Assembly: GCF_016907835.1 (NCBI RefSeq)
Contig: NZ_JAFBCT010000001.1
Coordinates: 1,736,001-1,800,000, forward strand
Length of the DNA stretch: 64,000 nucleotides
DNA from: Agromyces cerinus
GTDB taxonomy: Bacteria > Actinomycetota > Actinomycetes > Actinomycetales > Microbacteriaceae
Reading direction: 5' to 3'
Positions 57,717 to 64,000 of the stretch are shown here, piece by piece. The translations under genes were made by a program, and so were the position numbers. Every line of letters starts with the position of its first letter. The first letter of the stretch is position 1. The notes under the pieces were generated by a model. The model had not been told where the DNA came from. It made no database searches and saw only the letters and a program-made list of their open reading frames with translations.

Positions 57717-59345
57717 ATGACGCTTGGCATGCAGCTGCTGCTGCTGCAGCTTGTCATCGTGCTCACGACCGTGGTCGGCACCGGCGTCACCGCGGTCTGG
57801 ATGCAGGAGCAGCAGCTCCGCGACGCCTACGAGGACCGCATGATCGCGGTCGCGCAATCGGTCGCCGGCCTTCCGGTCATCACCGATGCATTCGACGACC
57901 AGGACCCGTCGGCGACGATCCAGCCCGTCGCGGAGGTCGTGCGGCGCGCGTCGAACGTGACCTACATCGTCGTGGCGAACGACGACGGGATCCGCTACTC
58001 CCATCCGAACCCCGACCGCATCGGCGAGAAGGTGTCGACCGACCCGGCGATCCCGCTGTCGGGGCAGGTGTACGTGGGCACCCAGACGGGCACGCTCGGC
58101 GAGTCATGGCGGGTCAAGGTGCCGATCTTCGCGCCCGACGGCGAGGTCATGGGGCAGGTGTCGGTCGGCATCCTCGAGTCCGAGCTGCGCGCCGACTTCG
58201 CGGGCGGGCTCACCGTGCTCCTCGTCGCGCTGGTCGCGGCCGCCGTGATCGGGGTGATCGGTTCGGCCTGGATCGGCCGCGTCATCCGTCGCCGGATCTA
58301 CGGACTCGAGCCCGACGAGATCCGGGCCCTCCTCGAGACCCGCGAGGCGATGCTGCACGGCATCCGCGAGGGGCTCGTCGCCGTCGACGACGGTGGGCGC
58401 ATCGTGCTCATGAACGACGCCGCGGCGCGCCTCCTCGAGGTCGCGGACCCCGAAGCGGTGCTCGGCAGGCAGATCGGCGACGTGCTCGACCGCGAGCTCG
58501 CGAGCTTCATCGCCTCGGGCGAGAACCGTGAGACACCGGTGCTGTCTGGCGAGCGGGTGCTGCTCGTGCACGGCGACCGGGTGCGCGTCGACGGTCGCGA
58601 AGTGGGCTCGATCGCGATCCTCCGCGACCGCACCGAGCTCGAGACAATGCTCCGCGAGCTCGAGGGTGCGCAGGGCCTGGCCGAGGGTCTCCGCGCGCAG
58701 TCGCACGAGTTCGCCAACAAGCTGCACGTCGTGAGCGGGCTGCTCGAACTCGGCCACGTCGAGGCCGCGATCGCGTTCATCGAGCGCGTCGGCAGCGGCG
58801 GCGCGCTCTCGCCGCTCGACGAGCACGATGGCATCGGCGACGTCGAGATGGCCGCCCTCGTGCTCGCGAAGCGGTCTCGCGCACAGGAGCTCGGACTCGA
58901 ACTCGTGCTGGCACCCGGGTCGCACCTCGACACCGTCGACGACGGGGCCCCGCGCACCGAACTGCTCACCGTCGTCGGCAACCTGCTCGACAACGCCATC
59001 GAGGCGTGCGTGCTCGGCGGACGCATCGCGCTCTCGATTCGCGACGACCTCGAACCGGCGACCGTGGTCGTGCAGGTCGACGACGACGGCCCGGGCATCG
59101 CGCCGCATCGGCGCGACGCGATCTTCGAACCCGACGTCAGCGACAAGTCGGCGGCACCGGGAAAGGCCCGGCGCGGCATCGGCCTGACGATCGTGACGCG
59201 CATCGCCGCCCGGCTGGGCGGATCAGCGGAGGTCGATGCCTCGCCCCTCGGCGGCGCCCGATTCACGGTGCGGCTGCCCTGGCCCGCGCCCGACCGGCGG
59301 GCGCGAACGGCGGCCTCCGACAACGACGTGGGAGCGCACGCATGA
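57717..59345 (+). CDS. CitA/DcuS-type sensor histidine kinase
   Basis: 542 residues. Two membrane helices (about 6-28 and 162-190) flank an outside PAS-like ligand domain (YIVVANDDGIRYSHPNPDRIGE), then a cytoplasmic PAS domain, the phospho-His motif SHEFANKLHVVSGLLELG near 330 and ATPase boxes NLLDNAIEA, DDGPGI and GIGLTIV. This family senses citrate or C4-dicarboxylates. Start at ATG 57717 with AGGTGG; GTG 57705 is possible. Divergent from tctCBA, probably its controller. Confidence 0.92.
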   Translation: MTLGMQLLLLQLVIVLTTVVGTGVTAVWMQEQQLRDAYEDRMIAVAQSVAGLPVITDAFDDQDPSATIQPVAEVVRRASNVTYIVVANDDGIRYSHPNPDRIGEKVSTDPAIPLSGQVYVGTQTGTLGESWRVKVPIFAPDGEVMGQVSVGILESELRADFAGGLTVLLVALVAAAVIGVIGSAWIGRVIRRRIYGLEPDEIRALLETREAMLHGIREGLVAVDDGGRIVLMNDAAARLLEVADPEAVLGRQIGDVLDRELASFIASGENRETPVLSGERVLLVHGDRVRVDGREVGSIAILRDRTELETMLRELEGAQGLAEGLRAQSHEFANKLHVVSGLLELGHVEAAIAFIERVGSGGALSPLDEHDGIGDVEMAALVLAKRSRAQELGLELVLAPGSHLDTVDDGAPRTELLTVVGNLLDNAIEACVLGGRIALSIRDDLEPATVVVQVDDDGPGIAPHRRDAIFEPDVSDKSAAPGKARRGIGLTIVTRIAARLGGSAEVDASPLGGARFTVRLPWPAPDRRARTAASDNDVGAHA

Positions 59346-60025
59346 GCGACATCCGTGTCGTGATCGTCGACGACGACTTCGCCGTCGCACAGGTCAACCG
59401 CGCCTTCGTGGACGCGCGCCAGGGCTTCACCGTCGTCGCCGAGGCCCATACGGGCGCCGAAGCCCTCTCGGCCATCGAGCTACACCGGCCGCAACTCGTG
59501 CTGCTCGACGTCTACCTGCCCGACATCAGCGGCATCGACGTGCTCCGCCGGCTGCGCGCGGCCGATGACGATGTCGAGGTCATCGCCGTCACCGCCGCAC
59601 GCGACCTCGACACCGTGCGCCGGGCGCGACAGCTCGGAGTGCGCCACTACCTCGTGAAGCCCTTCTCGGGCGCAACCCTCGGCGAACGACTCGACGAGGT
59701 GCGCCGCGGGATCGCCGCAAACCTGGCGATGCCGGGCACCACGCTCGACCAACGCGCGGTCGACCAGGTGCTCGGGTCGGCGCCGGCACGTCGGGCGGTG
59801 CTGCCGAAGGGCCTGTCACCCGTGAGTCTCGAGCGCGTCGCCGCACAGCTCGCGAGGTGCGAGACGGATGCCTCGGCCGCCGAGATCGCCGAATCGCTCG
59901 GCATGTCCCGCGTCAGCGCACGTCGCTACCTCGAACATCTCGTCACGAGCGGCGCCGCCGAGGTCTCGCCTCGCTACGGCACGGCCGGCCGGCCCGAGCA
60001 CCGCTACCGCGTGCCGAACGCCTGA
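59342..60025 (+). CDS. CitB/DcuR-type response regulator
   Basis: 227 residues. Receiver domain with phospho-acceptor Asp56 (LLDVYLPD), Asp10/11 and Lys in LVKPFS; C-terminal helix-turn-helix (ASAAEIAESLGMSRVSARRYLEHL near 180), typical of the CitB group. ATG overlaps the kinase stop (ATGA). Likely activates tctCBA through the 9-bp repeats. Confidence 0.93.
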   Translation: MSDIRVVIVDDDFAVAQVNRAFVDARQGFTVVAEAHTGAEALSAIELHRPQLVLLDVYLPDISGIDVLRRLRAADDDVEVIAVTAARDLDTVRRARQLGVRHYLVKPFSGATLGERLDEVRRGIAANLAMPGTTLDQRAVDQVLGSAPARRAVLPKGLSPVSLERVAAQLARCETDASAAEIAESLGMSRVSARRYLEHLVTSGAAEVSPRYGTAGRPEHRYRVPNA

Positions 60026-60071
60026 CGCCCGGCGCCCGACGCCCTCACGCCGGCCGGCTGCGTCGACGCGC

Positions 60072-60575
60072 TCAGGCGCGCTGGATCCTGACGAGCGCCG
60101 CCTCGATCGCGGCCTGCACGGTCGCGGCGCGGATCTCCGCCCGGGTGCCCTGCAGCAGCGGGAGCTCGATCGCCTCGACCCGGCCGTCGAACGCGAGGCC
60201 GACGAAGACGGTGCCGACCGGCCGTCCGTCCTGATCGGTCGGTCCGGCGACCCCGGTGGTCGCGATGCCGAGCTCGGCCGCTCGCCCGTCGACCGCGAGC
60301 GCGACGCGCACGCGATCGGCCATCTGCCGGGCGACCTCGGGGTGCACCGCCCCCTCGGCGGCGAGCAGCTCGGCGTCGACGCCCAGCACCGATCGCTTCA
60401 CCGCGGTGTCGTACGCGACGACCCCGCCGGCGACCACGACGGATGCCCCGGGCACGCTCGTGAGCTCGGCGACCACGAGTCCGCCCGTCAGCGACTCCGC
60501 GACCGCGACCCTGAGGCCGCGCTCGGTGAGCACGGCGATGAGCCGGGCTGCCGAGTCTTCGGTGGCACGAGGCAT
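60072..60575 (-). CDS. CinA C-terminal domain protein (nicotinamide-nucleotide amidase)
   Basis: 167 residues, only the PncC-like half of CinA. Motifs: VAVAESLTGGLVVAELTSVPGAS near 23, GGVVAYDTAVKRSVLGV near 50, GIATTGVAGP near 103. Deamidates NMN in the pyridine nucleotide cycle (family knowledge). Follows pgsA by 13 nt. Confidence 0.92.
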   Translation of the reverse strand: MPRATEDSAARLIAVLTERGLRVAVAESLTGGLVVAELTSVPGASVVVAGGVVAYDTAVKRSVLGVDAELLAAEGAVHPEVARQMADRVRVALAVDGRAAELGIATTGVAGPTDQDGRPVGTVFVGLAFDGRVEAIELPLLQGTRAEIRAATVQAAIEAALVRIQRA

Positions 60576-60588
60576 CCGCTCGCTCGTC

Positions 60589-61191
60589 TCAGCTCGCGTC
60601 GCGGGGCGCTCGTGCGAGGCGCACGGCGTCGCGCACGTAGAGCAGACCCGACCACAGGGTGAGCACGAGGGCGACCGCCATCGTCGCCCAATTGAGCCAG
60701 TAGATCCAGTCGCCGACGATCGTCCACAGCGGCACGAGCGCGAGTGAGATCGCGACCGACTGCGCGAGGGTCTTGAGCTTGCCGCCGGACGACGCGGGCA
60801 CCACGTTACCGCGGCGCAGCTCGACGAGGCGCCACACGGTGATGCCCACCTCGCGCACCACGATGACGATCGTGACCCACCACCACAGTTCGCCGAGGAT
60901 CGAGAGGCAGATCAGGGCGCCGCTCGTGAGGAGTTTGTCGGCGATCGGGTCGAGGATCTTGCCGAGGTCGGTGACCAGACCGCGGGAGCGAGCGAGCCAC
61001 CCGTCGACCCAGTCGGTCGAGATCGCGACGATGAAGATCACGGCGCCCCACCAGCGCATCGGGCCGTCGGCTCCCGCGTCGGCGAGGAGCAGCCAGAAGA
61101 CCAGCGGAGCCATGAGGATGCGGACGACGGTGATCGCGTTCGGAAGGTTCCAGTTCGCCGATCGCGCGGGGGTGCCGGCGGAAGAGGTCAT
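60589..61191 (-). CDS. pgsA: CDP-diacylglycerol-glycerol-3-phosphate 3-phosphatidyltransferase
   Basis: Makes phosphatidylglycerol phosphate in the membrane. 200 residues, several transmembrane helices. CDP-alcohol phosphotransferase motif is DWVDGWLARSRG ... DPIADK (about 58-85). ATG is 6 nt after TAGTCT (61203-61198), so leaderless. 66-bp gap to ftsK shows nothing else. Confidence 0.95.
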   Translation of the reverse strand: MTSSAGTPARSANWNLPNAITVVRILMAPLVFWLLLADAGADGPMRWWGAVIFIVAISTDWVDGWLARSRGLVTDLGKILDPIADKLLTSGALICLSILGELWWWVTIVIVVREVGITVWRLVELRRGNVVPASSGGKLKTLAQSVAISLALVPLWTIVGDWIYWLNWATMAVALVLTLWSGLLYVRDAVRLARAPRDAS

Positions 61192-61257
61192 ACCGCCAGA
61201 CTACCGGCCGGGTGGCCCTCACGGAGCGGCCGACGTGCACGCCGGCCCGGTCGTGGA

Positions 61258-64000
61258 TCAGTCGCGACCGGTGAGGCCCCAGGCGTCTTCGTCGGTGTCG
61301 CCCTCGACCTCGGGAAGGCCCTCGCTCATGCGCGCGACCGGATCCTCGTAGCGCGCGTCAGGGGCGTCGTACGCCTCGGTGGGTGCGATGCCGCCGCCGA
61401 GCGGACCGGTCTGCGCCGGGGCAGGCGCTGCGGCCGCAGCAGGCCGGGTCGCCGGAGCCGCGGCCGGCTCCTCGCCGCGGAGGCGAGCGAGCACACCGGG
61501 CAGCTGCTCGGCGGTCACGAGCACGTCGCGCGCCTTCGAGCCCTCGGACGGGCCGACGATCTCTCGCGACTCGAGCAGGTCCATGAGGCGGCCGGCCTTC
61601 GCGAAGCCGACGCGGAGCTTGCGCTGCAGCATCGACGTCGAGCCGAACTGGGTCGACACCACGAGCTCGGCGGCGGCGAGCAGCAGCTCGAGGTCGTCGC
61701 CGATGTCGGAGTCGATCTCTTTGCGGGGAGCGGATTCCGCGACATCCTGCCGGTACTCGGGACGAGCCTGCCGGGTCACGTGCTTGACGACCCGCTCGAT
61801 CTCGTCTTCGCTCACCCAGGCGCCCTGCACGCGGAGCGGCTTCGATGCCCCCATCGGCAGGAAGAGCGCGTCGCCCTGCCCGATGAGCTTGTCGGCGCCC
61901 GGCTGGTCGAGGATGACTCGCGAGTCGGTGACGCTCGTGACCGCGAACGCGAGACGCGACGGCACGTTGGCCTTGATGAGGCCCGTGACCACGTCGACCG
62001 ACGGTCGCTGGGTCGCGAGCACGAGGTGGATGCCGGAGGCGCGGGCGAGCTGCGTGATGCGCACGATCGAGTCCTCGACGTCGCGCGGGGCGACCATCAT
62101 GAGGTCGGCGAGCTCGTCGACGACGACGAGCAGGTACGGGTACGGCTTGAGCTTGCGCTCGGAGCCGGCGGGCAGCACGATCTCGCCGCCCACGACGGCC
62201 TTGTTGAAGTCGTCGATGTGGCGGAAGCCGAACGACGCGAGGTCGTCGTACCGCATGTCCATCTCCTTCACGACCCACGAGAGCGCCTCGGCGGCCTTCT
62301 TCGGGTTCGTGATGATGGGCGTGATGAGGTGCGGCACGCCGGCGTACGGGGCGAGCTCGACGCGCTTCGGGTCGATGAGCACCATGCGCACATCGGAGGG
62401 CTTCGCCCGCATCAGGAGGGAGGTGATCATCGAGTTCACGAAGCTCGACTTGCCCGAGCCTGTGGAGCCGGCCACCAGGAGGTGCGGCATCTTCGCGAGG
62501 TTCGCGACGACGTAGCCGCCGCCGACGTCTTTGCCGACGCCGATCGTCATGGAGTGCGTCGCGTTCGCGGCGTTGCCGGAGCGCAGCACGTCGCCGAGGG
62601 TGACGATCTCGCGGTCGGCATTGGGGATCTCGATGCCGATCGCGCTCTTGCCGGGGATCGGCGAGAGGATGCGCACCTCGTTCGAGGCGACGGCATAGGC
62701 GAGGTTCTTCGACAGCGCCGTGACGCGCTCGACCTTGACGCCCGGGCCGAGTTCGATCTCGTACTGCGTCACGGTCGGGCCGCGGGAGAAGCCCGTGACC
62801 TTCGCATCGACGCCGAACTGCTCGAGCACGCCGGTGATCTGGCGCACGACGTCGTCGTTGGCCTGCGAGCGCTTCTTGGCAGGTGCGCCGGCCGCGAGCG
62901 TCGACGCCGCGGGGAGGCTGTAGGGGCGATCGGGTTCGGATGACGCCTCCGCATCGAACTCCGACGACTCGGGTGCGCCGGCGCCCGGCAGCGCGCCCGC
63001 ATCGCCCGCGTCGCTCGCGACATCGAACGCGGCGAGCACGTTCGTGGCCCCGGCGTCGTCACCGCGGAGTCCGGTGCCGCCGCGCGGCACGTCGCCCGTG
63101 AACTGCTGCAGCGCCGACTCGGCGCGCTCGAGGTCGCCGAGCACCTCGGTGTTGTAGCTGGTCTGGCCGACGCCCTCGAGGGGCGTCTCGAAGCTGCCTG
63201 CTGCCGATCCCGCCCCGAACACCTCGGTGAGGCCCTCGACGCCGGTGGCCTCGAATGCTGGATCCTCTTCACGGTTGGAGTCATTGCGGCGCCACCACGG
63301 CAGCATGCCGCCCTTCGGCTCCTCGGCGTCGCCGAGGGCGTCGATGCCGTCGAGTTCGGTCTGCACCGACTTCTTGCGCTCGCGCTTGGTCGGCTTCGGG
63401 CCGACCTCGGTCACCGGTTCGTCGTGCGTCGCGCCGAAGAGCCACTCGTAGAGTTCGCGGAAGCGCGCCGGGATGCGGTTCGGCGGGGTCTTCGTGATGA
63501 TGAGCAGCGACAGCACGAGCAGCACGATGACGACCACGGCGGCGCCGGCCTCGGTGATGAGCGCGATGAGCGGCGCGGCCACCAGCCAACCGAGGATGCC
63601 GCCGGCACGGGCGAGCACCGCCATGCCGTCGCGCGGCTCGGGCTGGCCGCCGAAGATGTCGCAGAGGGCGGAGACGGTCAGGAGCAGGAGGCCGAGCCCG
63701 ATGCCGATGCGCGTGTTGTCGTGCACGGAGCTCGGGTGCCGGAACAGCCAGACCGCGAAGAGCAGCATCACGACGGGCAGGGCGAAGGCCACGCGGCCGA
63801 AGAGCCCGCCGAAGGTCCATGAGTCGAGCGTCTGGGCGACGGGCTCGTTGATGAGGAACCACTCGATCACCGCGCCGATGATCGCGAGCACGACGATGAA
63901 GAATGGCAGGCCGTCGCGACGCTCCTCCTTCGAGAGCGTCTCGGGTCCGAGCGCGCGCGCAGCGCCACCGGTGAGGTGGGCGAGTCCCATCCACGCGCGG
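61258..64000 (-). CDS. ftsK: DNA translocase FtsK (5' end beyond window)
   Basis: Pumps and sorts chromosomes at the septum. The frame is still open at base 64000 (RAW before MGLAHL), and relatives carry a longer basic N-terminus, so the start probably lies outside. Four membrane segments (about 28-185 from ATG 63990), acidic linker about 200-400, motor domain with Walker [11 protein letters not shown] near 505 and Walker [10 protein letters not shown], and a gamma winged helix ([21 protein letters not shown]) near 790 that reads KOPS. Ala/Pro tail. Confidence 0.95.
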   Translation of the reverse strand, partial: RAWMGLAHLTGGAARALGPETLSKEERRDGLPFFIVVLAIIGAVIEWFLINEPVAQTLDSWTFGGLFGRVAFALPVVMLLFAVWLFRHPSSVHDNTRIGIGLGLLLLTVSALCDIFGGQPEPRDGMAVLARAGGILGWLVAAPLIALITEAGAAVVVIVLLVLSLLIITKTPPNRIPARFRELYEWLFGATHDEPVTEVGPKPTKRERKKSVQTELDGIDALGDAEEPKGGMLPWWRRNDSNREEDPAFEATGVEGLTEVFGAGSAAGSFETPLEGVGQTSYNTEVLGDLERAESALQQFTGDVPRGGTGLRGDDAGATNVLAAFDVASDAGDAGALPGAGAPESSEFDAEASSEPDRPYSLPAASTLAAGAPAKKRSQANDDVVRQITGVLEQFGVDAKVTGFSRGPTVTQYEIELGPGVKVERVTALSKNLAYAVASNEVRILSPIPGKSAIGIEIPNADREIVTLGDVLRSGNAANATHSMTIGVGKDVGGGYVVANLAKMPHLLVAGSTGSGKSSFVNSMITSLLMRAKPSDVRMVLIDPKRVELAPYAGVPHLITPIITNPKKAAEALSWVVKEMDMRYDDLASFGFRHIDDFNKAVVGGEIVLPAGSERKLKPYPYLLVVVDELADLMMVAPRDVEDSIVRITQLARASGIHLVLATQRPSVDVVTGLIKANVPSRLAFAVTSVTDSRVILDQPGADKLIGQGDALFLPMGASKPLRVQGAWVSEDEIERVVKHVTRQARPEYRQDVAESAPRKEIDSDIGDDLELLLAAAELVVSTQFGSTSMLQRKLRVGFAKAGRLMDLLESREIVGPSEGSKARDVLVTAEQLPGVLARLRGEEPAAAPATRPAAAAAPAPAQTGPLGGGIAPTEAYDAPDARYEDPVARMSEGLPEVEGDTDEDAWGLTGRD

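Noticed and set aside
54157..60071. Mobile element carrying the tct module
   Set aside because: No integrase, transposase, terminal repeats or target duplication at the borders.

Overview
The window is chromosomal core DNA from a high-GC actinobacterium. A member of Microbacteriaceae (Agromyces-like) fits best. The reasons are the third-position G/C-rich genes, the very frequent word CGGATGCC/GGCATCCG, many GTG/TTG starts, leaderless genes with a TANNNT box 6-8 nt before the start, and Mycobacterium-like gene neighbourhoods (tyrS-TPR gene, argCJBDF..H-mpg, infC-rpmI-rplT-tsnR-pheST, lhr-nei2, lexA with a divergent LysM gene, recA-recX-miaB-miaA-dapF-hflX, clgR-DUF3046). No genus can be proven by reading alone. 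Nearly everything lies on the minus strand. The plus-strand genes are a SatD-like pair, a DUF1844 gene, lexA, an rsmC-like gene and a two-component system.

Layout. 1-1872: C-terminally open gene for a TPR-like protein with a 720-bp minisatellite coding for PYGDR nonapeptides. 1952-7837: one complete rRNA operon (promoter, 16S, spacer without tRNA, 23S, 5S, terminator). 7889-11237: tyrS, SatD/membrane-protein pair, mpg. 11234-17955: arginine operon argC-J-B-D-F-H, without argR or argG, preceded by a triplicated 48-bp promoter segment. 18266-22437: P-loop kinase, pheT, pheS. 22493-25838: glutamate-type ABC importer gluABCD. 25895-28089: tsnR, rplT, rpmI, infC (AUC start). 28352-34020: DUF1844, nei2, lhr. 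34091-35518: PLP decarboxylase. 35656-39646: SseB-like gene, priA, hisH, hisB, hisC. 39701-41061: LysM protein and lexA, divergent over LexA-type boxes. 41123-45349: hydrolase, metE, metF. 45672-53219: hflX, rsmC-like, dapF, miaA, miaB, recX, recA. 53533-54156: DUF3046, clgR. 54302-60025: tripartite tricarboxylate transporter tctABC with a divergent CitA/DcuS-type sensor kinase and regulator; this looks like an insertion in an otherwise conserved core neighbourhood. 60072-64000: cinA C-terminal domain gene, pgsA, ftsK (5' end beyond the window).

Functionally the window joins translation (rRNA, TyrRS, PheRS, IF3, L20, L35, MiaA/MiaB, TsnR-like, HflX), amino-acid supply (Arg, His, Met, diaminopimelate, Glu import) and the SOS/repair core (LexA, RecA, RecX, LysM division-inhibitor candidate, Lhr, Nei2, Mpg, FtsK). 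No mobile element, CRISPR array, tRNA gene or defence system was seen. The most interesting unexplained signals are regulatory or repeat-based: six 9-bp direct repeats in the tct/two-component divergon, the triplicated palindrome at argC, a 57-bp duplication at the miaA/dapF junction, the AUC start of infC, and the nonapeptide-repeat protein beside the rRNA operon.
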